A stretch of DNA of 64,000 nucleotides from Robiginitomaculum sp. Its GTDB lineage: Bacteria > Pseudomonadota > Alphaproteobacteria > Caulobacterales > Maricaulaceae. Each line of letters opens with the position of its first letter. Positions within the stretch are counted from its first letter, which is position 1. Positions 18,898 to 26,672 of this stretch are shown here, piece after piece. The DNA lies in NCBI GenBank assembly GCA_021776565.1, contig JAJFFQ010000034.1, forward strand, positions 142,332 to 206,331. The letters are read 5' to 3'. A program made the position numbers and the translations under genes. The notes under the pieces are model-generated. The model was not told the DNA's origin. It saw only the letters and a program-made list of their open reading frames with translations, and ran no database searches.

Positions 18898-19439
18898 CGT
18901 GTGTCCCGCCCTTCACGAATAATACTTGCCAGATCAACCTTGATGCCCTGCGGCACTAATTCCCGTATAGCTTGAGCGCGCTCAAGGCGACCATACCCTG
19001 CTGTAGCTTGGTGGATTAGGCATATAATTTCTGCCTCAAGCGTTCGTTGGTTGGCTGCCGCTCTACGCAAGAGTATTCGTATCGCAGATTCTGAAACACC
19101 ATGGAGCACAATTTCCTTATCTATTTTGGATATGTGTTGTTTGGTTTGAACAAGCGAAGTTTTATTTGAAATAATTTCAGGGGTTTTCCGTTGCCAGTGG
19201 ACTTTACGAAAGGTCACTTTTTCACCCGGAATATCCAAGTTTTCTGTTTGCCATCCAGCAGAAAGCCATGAATTGGTCATTACATTGTTAGAGGGATTAT
19301 TACTCCACCATGCCGGATAAGCACGGGCGCTTGGCGGCAAAATGTTGCCTATAATGCGTTCAATCTTACGAAAACTGGTGCGCCACTCCCGTGTGCGTAA
19401 TGCCCTCAGGTAATCTTCAAAACTCTGATATTTTGACAT
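18894..19439 (-). CDS. Two-domain antitoxin: N-terminal WWSN-motif (DUF7662-like) domain plus FitA-like RHH region, module 1
   Basis: A 181-residue partner of the PIN toxin, with the start at 19439 supported by GGAGAG 8 bp upstream. Residues 1-80 form a domain with the pattern FRKIERIIGNILPPSARAYPAWWSNNP ... SWLSAGW ... PGEKVTF, which I associate with DUF7662-type proteins. Residues about 110-160 resemble the FitA/StbC ribbon-helix-helix antitoxin segment (GVSESAIRILLRRAAANQRT). The C-terminal tail (VDLASIIREGR) is the usual toxin-binding end. Antitoxins of this class are normally about 80 residues, so the extra domain is unusual. A palindrome lies 44 bp upstream. Confidence 0.75.
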   Translation of the reverse strand: MSKYQSFEDYLRALRTREWRTSFRKIERIIGNILPPSARAYPAWWSNNPSNNVMTNSWLSAGWQTENLDIPGEKVTFRKVHWQRKTPEIISNKTSLVQTKQHISKIDKEIVLHGVSESAIRILLRRAAANQRTLEAEIICLIHQATAGYGRLERAQAIRELVPQGIKVDLASIIREGRDTR

Positions 19440-19482
19440 TATGCAACTCTCCAGTTTGAATTGGAAAGTGCGTATGACAGTT

Positions 19483-19512
19483 TTTAATACAGTTGTCAAC
19501 AATTGTATTAAA
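19483..19512 (-). promoter_or_regulatory. 30-bp near-perfect palindrome, candidate operator of toxin-antitoxin module 1
   Basis: TTTAATACA (19483-19491) is mirrored by TGTATTAAA (19504-19512), and 26 of the 30 positions are symmetric. It lies 44 bp upstream of the antitoxin start, where ribbon-helix-helix antitoxins usually bind to repress their own operon. Confidence 0.6.
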
Positions 19513-19545
19513 TGTTGTTAATTGATTTGACACCAAGTTATTGAT

Positions 19546-20112
19546 TTATATTGTTAAATTTCGTTTCACTCGCCATTGATCCACGCTTTGCCCCCAAAGG
19601 TTAAGCTGCATGGGGCCAAACCCGGCCAGCTCATCTACTGCGCCGACAATGGTGCTGCCCAACGCACTTGCCAGAGCTTCGGATGGTTTGTTTTGCGGGT
19701 CAATGACGTGGATTACCTTGTCCCAGCCCAGTTCATCAAAGGCATAGTTCATGGCCGCAATGGCGGCTTCCTTGCCATAGCCTTTGCGCCAGTGCGCCGG
19801 TGCAATTGACCAACCCACTTCGCGGCCTGGCCAACCAAGCGGGAAATGTGGCCCGACGCTGCCGACCCAGTCGCCAGTGTCGCGCTCATAAATAAAGAAA
19901 AATCCATAGCCGCGCATAACCCACATGCCCATCAGGCTGGCCAGAGCACGCCAGGCCTGCGCCCGGTCTTTAACGCCGCCGATATGGCGTGCGGCTTCTT
20001 CGTCTGAATAAAGCGCGGCATAGCCCTCAAGCCCGTCCTCGCACGGTGGACGCAATATCAGGCGTTCAGTGTGAAGTGTCGGGCCGAGTTGATTGTTGCC
20101 GTCAATACTCAT
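19546..20112 (-). CDS. GNAT family N-acetyltransferase (RimJ/RimL-like)
   Basis: A 188-residue acetyltransferase with the family start TERLILRPP, the DWVGSVGPHFP strand, and the acetyl-CoA loop HWRKGYGKEAAIAAM at about 120-134, then HVIDPQNKPSEALASALGS. The substrate is unknown. The start overlaps the phoD stop by 4 bp, so it is probably cotranscribed as the second gene of that operon. Confidence 0.87.
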   Translation of the reverse strand: MSIDGNNQLGPTLHTERLILRPPCEDGLEGYAALYSDEEAARHIGGVKDRAQAWRALASLMGMWVMRGYGFFFIYERDTGDWVGSVGPHFPLGWPGREVGWSIAPAHWRKGYGKEAAIAAMNYAFDELGWDKVIHVIDPQNKPSEALASALGSTIVGAVDELAGFGPMQLNLWGQSVDQWRVKRNLTI

Positions 20113-21782
20113 GATACAGCTTCCAGCTTGTTGGTGCCGCTGCCCTTTTTGGCACGCACCATCATGGAATGGCTGCCAGTAATATCACCCGAACGAACAC
20201 TTTGTTTGCCAGTAAACCGCCATTCGCATTTGGCAGCATCTACACCAAGGCTGATGGCCATATAGCCGCGTCTATTGGTGTTGGCCCAGCGTAGCTCCGG
20301 GCTGGATGCGATCAGGGATGCGGTCATCTCATCTTCGGCAATAGGCAGATAGGCCTCCATGCCTGGCGAAGAAACGCTATGTCCGGCAAATTCCACTGCG
20401 GCGGGGTTCGTGCCGGTTTTCTGCTCGTCCCCGGCATAAAGATCATAGGCCCAGGCATTATGACTATCACCAGCCAGTACCACCGCATTATCGGCATTGG
20501 TTCGCAATGAATTAAGTAGACGGTTACGCGCCGCTGGATAACCAGCCCAGGCATCGGTGCTGGCTGGCAGAGCCACGGCGCCAGCCAGAATGCTTCCCTC
20601 AACTCTTGCTTTTAGCCAGCCCGGTGTTTGTGCGGGCAAGGCATCCAGAAAACTTTTTGGCCCATAGCTGCGCCCAACAATGACTTGTTGCGCCAGAATT
20701 TGCCAAGGGCGGCCAGATTTTTTGGAGGCGGTCAGTGTTTCGCTAAGCCAGGCTTCCTGATCCACACCCAACATGGTGCGCGCCGGGTCGGCCCACCCGG
20801 TATCGCGAAAATGTTTTAACGCGCCCAAAATGGCTTCTTGGTCACTTGTATCCACGCCTGCAAGGGCTTCCTGATAGGTGATTTGTCTGGTGCGCCCGTG
20901 CAGACGTGTATCCAGCGTGATGATGCTGGCAAGGTCACCAAAGTCATAGCGGGCAAAGGCCCGTTCGCGCATGGGTAACCACTCAAAAAAGGCCTGCCTT
21001 GCGGCTTTCTTGCGCGCCGCCCATTCGCCCTCACTGGCCGGGTCATGATTTTGCGCGCCCCCATGCCAGGTGTCATTGGATATTTCATGATCGTCCCAAA
21101 TACAGATCATCGGATAATTGCGATGCAAGGCCAGTAAATCCGGATCCATGCGATAGGCGTTATACCGCAGACGATAGTCAGCAAGTTTTATCAGCTCATG
21201 TTGCGGCTCGATATGGCGTCCCGGCACGCTTTGCTCTGCCGATGGATAGGTGCCAACTGGATATTCGTAAAAATAATCGCCAAGGTGAATAGCCAGATCA
21301 AAGTCGTTTTGCGCCGCCGCATGACCATAGGCGTTGAAATAACCAAAGGGCAGGTTAGAGCATGAAAACACCGCTAGCTTCATTGACGAAACTGGCCCGT
21401 CAGGCAGGGTGCGTGTGCGACCTATATCAGAATGGGTGCCGTCGGGGGCAATAAAACGATAGTAAAACCAGGCTCCGGCGGGCAGGTTATTGGCAATCAC
21501 CTTGGCAGTATAATCCTTGTCAGGCCCGGCAATAACGCTGCCCTTTTGCACGATCGCGGCAAAGTCCACGTCTTTGGCCACTTCCCATTGTAGTGCCGCT
21601 ATCCCTTCACTGGCGTAGCGAGTCCACAACACAACCGAGTGCGCATCGGGATCACCGCTGGCAATCCCGTGGGTGAAGCCATGACCAAGGCTGCCGGCAA
21701 AAACCGGACGTGCCAGCAAGGATGCACCGGTCATTCCTGCGGCTAATTTGATGAAATCCCGACGATGAAAAAGACTGTGCAT
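20109..21782 (-). CDS. phoD: PhoD-like alkaline phosphatase/phosphodiesterase, Tat-exported
   Basis: A 557-residue PhoD-family phosphatase. The start at 21782 is chosen because AGGAG lies 6 bp upstream. It gives a twin-arginine signal, HRRDFIKLAAGM, cleaved near residue 29 (RPVFAGS). Family landmarks are a PhoD N-terminal domain (GHGFTHGIASGDPDAHSVVLW), the metal-binding region (LAVFSCSNLPFGYFNAY, HLGDYFYE, CIWDDHEISND), and VVLAGDSHNAWAYDL late in the chain. It hydrolyses phosphate esters in the periplasm or outside and would supply phosphate under limitation. The phosphonate-type transporter at 59-62 kb is functionally related but not linked. Confidence 0.93.
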   Translation of the reverse strand: MHSLFHRRDFIKLAAGMTGASLLARPVFAGSLGHGFTHGIASGDPDAHSVVLWTRYASEGIAALQWEVAKDVDFAAIVQKGSVIAGPDKDYTAKVIANNLPAGAWFYYRFIAPDGTHSDIGRTRTLPDGPVSSMKLAVFSCSNLPFGYFNAYGHAAAQNDFDLAIHLGDYFYEYPVGTYPSAEQSVPGRHIEPQHELIKLADYRLRYNAYRMDPDLLALHRNYPMICIWDDHEISNDTWHGGAQNHDPASEGEWAARKKAARQAFFEWLPMRERAFARYDFGDLASIITLDTRLHGRTRQITYQEALAGVDTSDQEAILGALKHFRDTGWADPARTMLGVDQEAWLSETLTASKKSGRPWQILAQQVIVGRSYGPKSFLDALPAQTPGWLKARVEGSILAGAVALPASTDAWAGYPAARNRLLNSLRTNADNAVVLAGDSHNAWAYDLYAGDEQKTGTNPAAVEFAGHSVSSPGMEAYLPIAEDEMTASLIASSPELRWANTNRRGYMAISLGVDAAKCEWRFTGKQSVRSGDITGSHSMMVRAKKGSGTNKLEAVS

Positions 21783-21917
21783 GGTGTGCTCCTGAGTCAT
21801 GAATTATTTATGTTTAACCTACTCCCCGTCGCACGGGATTGAAAAGAAAAGTTTTTTTAATGTTTTGACATGAAACTTGCCCATTGACCTTTTCATCCAT
21901 GATAATGGGCAGGGCAC

Positions 21918-22553
21918 ATGGGAATTTCGTTATTAAAACTGGTCGTTCAGGCAACGGCCTATAGTGTTGTTCTTGGCGCTTTATTGATTTTGGGCGCACA
22001 AACCAGTCATTCCCTGAATATGGATCATAATGAAGGACTGGTTGAGTGGTTGCAATTTGCGCTTTTGTTGGGCGGTGCAGTGGTGCTGGCATTGCGCCAT
22101 GGTCAACAGGGGCGCTGGTGGCGTTATCTGGTCGTTGCCGGACTGTTTGTGCTGGCCATGGAGGAGATTGACTGGGCGCAACCTTATTTGGGCTATACGC
22201 CAATTTCGATCCTTGCGGATAACAACCTTTATGGCGAAATGGCTTTGCACAATTCATTTGGTATGGAAAAATACTTGCGCATGCTTGTGCTGCTTGCCCT
22301 TATGGCCGGTGGGGGAACCCTGCTGGCAAAAATTGGAATAAAGCACGGTCTGGCAGGTGTTATTGATTATGTTCGCAGCAAACTTCTCTTGCCCGGTGCC
22401 CTGTTCACAGCTGGTATTATGGTATTGATCGCCGGGCGTATCATGTATCCCGGTGATTTTTTTGATTTTGATGAATTTGGTGAACTGGCAATTTATGCTG
22501 GCGTGATCTGGTTTCTGCTATCCCGCCCACTTGATGTTTTGAAACCCGGTTGA
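21918..22553 (+). CDS. Polytopic membrane protein of unknown function
   Basis: A 211-residue integral membrane protein with about six predicted helices (for example VVLGALLILGAQTS, LQFALLLGGAVVLAL, MLVLLALMAGGGTLL, GALFTAGIMVLIAG). Acidic motifs lie between helices (HNEGLVEW, MEEIDWAQPYLGY, GDFFDFDEFGELAIY). I do not recognise the family. It sits between phoD and the second toxin-antitoxin module, with 8 bp to the convergent toxin stop. Confidence 0.7.
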   Translation: MGISLLKLVVQATAYSVVLGALLILGAQTSHSLNMDHNEGLVEWLQFALLLGGAVVLALRHGQQGRWWRYLVVAGLFVLAMEEIDWAQPYLGYTPISILADNNLYGEMALHNSFGMEKYLRMLVLLALMAGGGTLLAKIGIKHGLAGVIDYVRSKLLLPGALFTAGIMVLIAGRIMYPGDFFDFDEFGELAIYAGVIWFLLSRPLDVLKPG

Positions 22554-22561
22554 TTATCCGA

Positions 22562-22978
22562 TCAGAGAGCATCAAGTGTGCAGGAAAACTTTGCCCATTT
22601 TGTGTCTTTCAGGCGATTTAGCAACTTCTTGTCAGCGGTAACCATTCTGGTGTTCTCACGCACAGCCAACGCAAGATAAAAACAATCATAGGCGGGATGT
22701 GCCAGTTTAGCGGCAATTTCAAAAGCTGACGATGCCAAGTCTGTTGACGGAGCCAGATATTGAAAAATTGTTTGTGCGTCTGTCGCTATCCTTGCGCCAA
22801 GTTGATACGGAATTACATGGTTTCGCGTTAACGTGGTTGCTGCATTGGTCAGTTCCGGGATAATCAGGTCGGGAGCCAATAAGGCATATTCACCAGCAAG
22901 CAACCGCTCCGCGCTTTCTGATTGTGCGTGAGGCACGAACCATCGAAGTGCAATGTTGGCGTCCACAATAAGGCTCAA
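22562..22978 (-). CDS. PIN-domain ribonuclease toxin (VapC-like), module 2
   Basis: A 138-residue PIN-domain protein with Asp6 (IVDANIALRW), Glu42 (IPELTNA), Asp98 (AYDCFYLALA) and Asp116 (VTADKKLL), the full set of catalytic acids. It is a paralogue of the module 1 toxin 4 kb to the left. Its ATG overlaps the antitoxin stop by 4 bp. It is expected to cleave RNA (often initiator tRNA in the family); the target here is unknown. Confidence 0.92.
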   Translation of the reverse strand: MSLIVDANIALRWFVPHAQSESAERLLAGEYALLAPDLIIPELTNAATTLTRNHVIPYQLGARIATDAQTIFQYLAPSTDLASSAFEIAAKLAHPAYDCFYLALAVRENTRMVTADKKLLNRLKDTKWAKFSCTLDAL

Positions 22979-23493
22979 TGTTCAGCTCTTCCGTGACGAA
23001 TAAGCTCTTCAAGATCAACTTCAACAGTGCCTTGTGCCAATGCCCTGATCCTGCGCGCTTTATCAAGGCGTTCATGGGCGTGTCGTCTCAACCCAAGCTC
23101 TAAAACCTCAGAAGCTGCATCTTCTACACTAACGGCATTTTCGTGAGCACGCTCTTTTATGGATTCGAATAGCCATTGCGGGAGGTCTCTCAAAACGAGT
23201 ATTCGAGGTTCTTCAACCCTCGCAAAACTGGATTTCAGTGTTTGTCCTGCGTGCTGTTTTATGAAAGTCACTTTCTCACCGGGAATATCTATTTGTGCGG
23301 TTTTCCAGCCAATGGAAACCCAGGCCCGTGTTTGCGAATGTGATTGTGGGTCATTGCTCCACCAGGCAGGGTATTTTCGGGCACTGGCAGGCAGGCGAAA
23401 ATCAAGACATCGCTCAATTTCTGAAAAACTTACGCGCCAGGAGGCCTCTTTACGGCCTTGCAGGGCATGACTAAGGGCTGTGTATTTAGACAT
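22975..23493 (-). CDS. Two-domain antitoxin: WWSN-motif (DUF7662-like) domain plus RHH-like region, module 2
   Basis: A 172-residue protein with the same architecture as the module 1 antitoxin. An N-terminal domain has FSEIERCLDFRLPASARKYPAWWSNDP, WVSIGWKT and IPGEKVTFIK. A C-terminal half resembles the FitA/VapB type (LRDLPQWLFESIKERAHENAVS; VDLEELIRHGR). The start is 23493, with AGG at a suitable distance, because the upstream part of the frame does not align with the paralogue. It lies 10 bp downstream of a third gene on the same strand, so this module appears to be a three-gene operon. Confidence 0.75.
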   Translation of the reverse strand: MSKYTALSHALQGRKEASWRVSFSEIERCLDFRLPASARKYPAWWSNDPQSHSQTRAWVSIGWKTAQIDIPGEKVTFIKQHAGQTLKSSFARVEEPRILVLRDLPQWLFESIKERAHENAVSVEDAASEVLELGLRRHAHERLDKARRIRALAQGTVEVDLEELIRHGRAEH

Positions 23494-23503
23494 ATTGGTG
23501 TGC

Positions 23504-23842
23504 CTAATTCCGCAAGTTGTTACAAGAGACGGTAATTTGAGAAGCAGTAGAAAATCGTGCAGAAAATTTTGGCGGTTTTCCCTTTGGCCAGGGGGCTGCG
23601 CCGATGTCGTGCATCCATTTTCCAATGATTGTACTAATCATCTCGCGGCAAGTGTTATTCCAGAAACTGGGCTTATCTATGTTCACCCTCACCTTATGGG
23701 GCTGCCCATGTGGTATTTTCAGAGTGAGGTCTATGAATTTTTGCTCTTTTTGAAATAGCTGATCCCGATCAGCTTGATTGACCGTGAGGCCAAACCCACC
23801 ATAGTTCTTGGAAGCTCCACCCTTCCAAGCTGTCAAAACCAT
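23504..23842 (-). CDS. Uncharacterised 112-residue protein, first gene of toxin-antitoxin module 2
   Basis: I do not recognise a named family. The sequence looks like a genuine folded small protein: a beta-rich start (GGFGLTVNQADRDQLF), then VRVNIDKPSFWNNTCREM, ISTIIGKWMHDIGAAPWP and KGKPPKFSARF. The FW...C...I..W....W..G.PP.F pattern recurs in small uncharacterised proteins of alphaproteobacterial accessory regions (from memory). Its stop lies 10 bp before the antitoxin start, and a strong palindrome is 54 bp upstream of its own start. It may be a third component of the module or an unrelated passenger. Confidence 0.6.
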   Translation of the reverse strand: MVLTAWKGGASKNYGGFGLTVNQADRDQLFQKEQKFIDLTLKIPHGQPHKVRVNIDKPSFWNNTCREMISTIIGKWMHDIGAAPWPKGKPPKFSARFSTASQITVSCNNLRN

Positions 23843-23896
23843 CTTGATGCAATCCCTTCGTTAGTTTTATTATCTTGAAATAGTATATTTACCATG

Positions 23897-23927
23897 AAAT
23901 AGGATAATTAACATAAATATCCTATTT
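23897..23927 (-). promoter_or_regulatory. Perfect 10-bp inverted repeat, candidate operator of module 2
   Basis: AAATAGGATA (23897-23906) and TATCCTATTT (23918-23927) are exact reverse complements separated by 11 bp. They lie in an AT-rich stretch upstream of the three-gene module, about 55 bp from the first start codon. Confidence 0.6.
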
Positions 23928-23967
23928 GTCAATGAAGAAATGTTTGCAAACCCCAAGAAGTGGAGAG

Positions 23968-24579
23968 CTAAACCCGTAAGAATCGGCAATACTGAAATTT
24001 CTGAACTGTGCCACCGGGGGTGGTGTGTTGTTCCGTTGTTTCGCCCACCAGCCTAAATCTATCACCAAACGTGGCGGTCAATGTTTGTGCGCTATAGCGT
24101 ATGACTGGCAGGCCCGAGCATTTTTCCGGCCCATCCAGGGTAAAGGTGGCCATGACCAGATAGCCCCCTGGCACAATAGCAGCTTCGGCAATAGCGCGAT
24201 AACGTTGCCGATCTTCCTTAGCAGTCAAAAAATGAAATACGGCCCGGTCATGCCAAAGCCGAAAAGGATGTGCAGGTGTCCAGTTTGTGGCATCCTCGCA
24301 CAACCATTTTACATGATTTGCACGCGCGCCGAGGCGGTCTTTGGCGTTCTGCAACGCGGCATGAGAAACATCCAGAACACTGGTGTTGTTGAACCCTTGC
24401 GTCAAAAGAGCATCGACCAGTGTGGACGCGCCGCCGCCAACATCAATGATGGCCTCGCTATGGGCAATAGCACAAGCGCCTATGAGTTCCAGTGAGTGAA
24501 CAGGTAAGTCCTGATACCAGCTTTTGTTCTTTGGATCAGCGTCAGTCCAGGCATTATCCCAATGGGCCTTGGTGTTCAC
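23968..24579 (-). CDS. Class I SAM-dependent methyltransferase
   Basis: A 203-residue methyltransferase with the SAM-binding motif IIDVGGGASTLVDALL at about 43-58, an acidic end of strand 2 (VLDVSH), KWLCEDATNW, and RLWHDRAVFHFLTAKEDRQRY, a pattern seen in type-12/thiopurine-like methyltransferases. The substrate is unknown. It lies 9 bp downstream of the peroxiredoxin-like gene and is probably cotranscribed. Confidence 0.85.
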   Translation of the reverse strand: MNTKAHWDNAWTDADPKNKSWYQDLPVHSLELIGACAIAHSEAIIDVGGGASTLVDALLTQGFNNTSVLDVSHAALQNAKDRLGARANHVKWLCEDATNWTPAHPFRLWHDRAVFHFLTAKEDRQRYRAIAEAAIVPGGYLVMATFTLDGPEKCSGLPVIRYSAQTLTATFGDRFRLVGETTEQHTTPGGTVQKFQYCRFLRV

Positions 24580-24588
24580 GATAACCCC

Positions 24589-25167
24589 TTAAGGAGCGCG
24601 AAGCTCGTCTATGGCCTCGGTAATGGCACTTACAGGAGGGCGCATTTTATACCCGTCTTCGGCCAGTTTTGCCTGTATAACCTTATCAAGCCCGATAACA
24701 AAAATCATCGGGTACGGTACACCATTCGCATAGTGCATGTCGCCATAGTTTTCATTACGAATTTCAAAAGCATCGATCACTTCAGATTTGGGATCAGAGA
24801 GCATGGTGAAACCGGGGTTATGTTCAAACGTATAACGTTCCAGAACCTCAAGAGCATCATAACTGAGTAAAGCAAGGCCATAGCCACGAGACGTGATGGT
24901 TTCAGCACCGGCGGAAATTTCCATCAATTGCCGCTTGCAAAAGCGGCACCATTTGGCCGAGCGAAAAAATACCAGAACCAGCCCCTCTGGCCCGGTCAAG
25001 TTTTCAAACGAGCGCATGACGCCGTTTTGATCTGTGCTGGTCAGGTCAGAAGGGATGAGCGCACCGATCGCCGGGCCACGATCCGCAGGCGCGGTCATTG
25101 TCTCGTCTTCGGCAAAGGCCACCGACGCAACAAACATAATAAAACACAATACCCAACCCAAGCGCAT
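24589..25167 (-). CDS. Exported AhpC/TSA-type peroxiredoxin-like protein
   Basis: A 192-residue thioredoxin-fold protein. The start at 25167 is set by GGGAG 6 bp upstream. Residues 1-19 form a signal peptide (MRLGWVLCFIMFVASVAFAE). The active-site region is FFRSAKWCRFCKRQLMEI, giving a CxxC pair in the peroxiredoxin/thioredoxin position, followed by YGLALLSYDALEVLERY and a DPKSEVIDAFEIRN segment typical of AhpC/TSA proteins. It is probably a periplasmic thiol oxidoreductase. Confidence 0.8.
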   Translation of the reverse strand: MRLGWVLCFIMFVASVAFAEDETMTAPADRGPAIGALIPSDLTSTDQNGVMRSFENLTGPEGLVLVFFRSAKWCRFCKRQLMEISAGAETITSRGYGLALLSYDALEVLERYTFEHNPGFTMLSDPKSEVIDAFEIRNENYGDMHYANGVPYPMIFVIGLDKVIQAKLAEDGYKMRPPVSAITEAIDELRAP

Positions 25168-25254
25168 GACCATCTCCCACAACAGCAATTGGTCATGAAC
25201 GCTACATACTGGTTTGGAAAGTCAAAGGTGCAGGTTTTCACGAAAGAGTGAAAG

Positions 25255-26016
25255 CTAGACGTTACAGCTCGTTAGCATTTCCAGATAGGTATGGCCAAAT
25301 TTGTGTGCGTCACCTGGCCAGCGTGCAGAAAGATAGTGACCATCGCGAACAACAAAGCCTCGTGAGAGTTTATCCGGGGCATCGCGAAAGACAGGGTTTG
25401 GCCCCGGTATGAAATCATCAGAAGATTGTAATGCGGCGGTGACTTCATCTTCGACGGTTAAACCGGGATAAGTCAAAAAATAATTGCCGAGTTTTTTCCT
25501 GGTCAGTTTATGCGCCAATAATTCCTGTCGCTTTAGTAATGCCGTGGTCTTGCGACCATGCAGCACAGATTTTCCAGTTTTGAGGTCTTTGGCCCGACAC
25601 GCCGCGACCACGCCGTGACATATGGCACCAATTGGTTTATCTGCAGCAAAAAATTCAGCGATGAAACTTTGCAGGGTTTTTGATTCAAGATATGGGATCA
25701 TGCCCTTGGCATGGCCGCCGGGCAGGATCAAACCTGTATATTCATCCACACGAATATCATCATAGCAGACCGGGTTTAGAAACGCCTTGTCCTGTTGTAA
25801 TTCCCGATAATTTTGCTGCGCGCCCTTTTGCGCAATGAGCAAGCTTTTAAGAAGGCCCAGTCCCTCCCCGGTGAGCATACGCGGGTCGGCTTCGCCCACC
25901 TTTCCCGTATCAGTCGCAAAGCAAACCTCCTGCCCGCCATCACGTAAAATTTTCCATGGAACGGCAACTTCAGTTGGGTCAAAATCAACCGTGCTGATGG
26001 CAATAAGTATGGTCAT
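25255..26016 (-). CDS. DJ-1/PfpI (class I glutamine amidotransferase-like) protein
   Basis: A 253-residue DJ-1/PfpI superfamily member. The nucleophilic elbow is GAICHGVVAACRA with the catalytic Cys. YTGLILPGGHAKGMIPYL precedes it and supplies the oxyanion loop. HchA/DJ-1 relatives act as glyoxalases or deglycases, but the activity here is not predictable. It forms a tight operon with the DsbA-like gene (2-bp gap) and the alpha/beta hydrolase. Confidence 0.87.
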   Translation of the reverse strand: MTILIAISTVDFDPTEVAVPWKILRDGGQEVCFATDTGKVGEADPRMLTGEGLGLLKSLLIAQKGAQQNYRELQQDKAFLNPVCYDDIRVDEYTGLILPGGHAKGMIPYLESKTLQSFIAEFFAADKPIGAICHGVVAACRAKDLKTGKSVLHGRKTTALLKRQELLAHKLTRKKLGNYFLTYPGLTVEDEVTAALQSSDDFIPGPNPVFRDAPDKLSRGFVVRDGHYLSARWPGDAHKFGHTYLEMLTSCNV

Positions 26017-26018
26017 TT

Positions 26019-26672
26019 TTACCCCTGACGGGCCTTCAGGCCTTTTTGTTTCATGCGCCAGACAAGGCTTTTAATGCGATCCTGGCCAAAGAATGGCTCA
26101 TCTTCAAACACCATTAACGGCACACCCCAATGGCCGCCTTCGGTCTGGTTAGCCTCATTTTGCCGAATTTCTGTATCCAGACCGTTTGAATCAGTACTGA
26201 GAGTTTTTTCAAGTTGTTCAAAATTCAAACCGGCTTCATTGGCGGCCTCGGCCAACACATCGCCCTTGTCCCAGTCCTTGACCCCACCCCAAATGCGCGT
26301 GCTCATTGCGGTGGCAAAAGCCAGGCCGTTGCTCTGGCGCTCTGCTGCTGCACCAAGACGGGTCAGCCGGGTAATATAAGGTTGCTCTTTGGCGACTTCC
26401 AGCGTGGCAAAATTCTGTACAATCGGATCCGGGTCGGGCCAGTGCATGGGAATGCCAAGTTGTTCCGCTTCGCGCAGCAGATCATGTATTATGTATCCCG
26501 GCCACAGCGGGTTTACGGTTTTGAAAAACCCTTCCACCCGTACCGCCAAAGGATAGACCGGGCGAAACCGGCATGTCACATCATACGCTTTGGTTAATTG
26601 CAACAATCGTGGAGCCGCCAGATAAGAATATGGCGAGCGAAATGACCAGAAAAGATCAAACTGCAAACTCAT
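26019..26672 (-). CDS. 2-hydroxychromene-2-carboxylate isomerase / DsbA-like (kappa-GST) protein
   Basis: A 217-residue thioredoxin-fold protein starting with FDLFWSFRSPYSYLAAPRL, in which a Ser replaces the DsbA cysteines, as in kappa-class glutathione transferases and HCCA isomerases. The GGHWGVPLMVFEDEPFFGQDRI segment near the C-terminus carries the cis-Pro loop. A glutathione-dependent isomerase or transferase role is likely. It overlaps the alpha/beta hydrolase gene by 4 bp at its start. Confidence 0.87.
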   Translation of the reverse strand: MSLQFDLFWSFRSPYSYLAAPRLLQLTKAYDVTCRFRPVYPLAVRVEGFFKTVNPLWPGYIIHDLLREAEQLGIPMHWPDPDPIVQNFATLEVAKEQPYITRLTRLGAAAERQSNGLAFATAMSTRIWGGVKDWDKGDVLAEAANEAGLNFEQLEKTLSTDSNGLDTEIRQNEANQTEGGHWGVPLMVFEDEPFFGQDRIKSLVWRMKQKGLKARQG

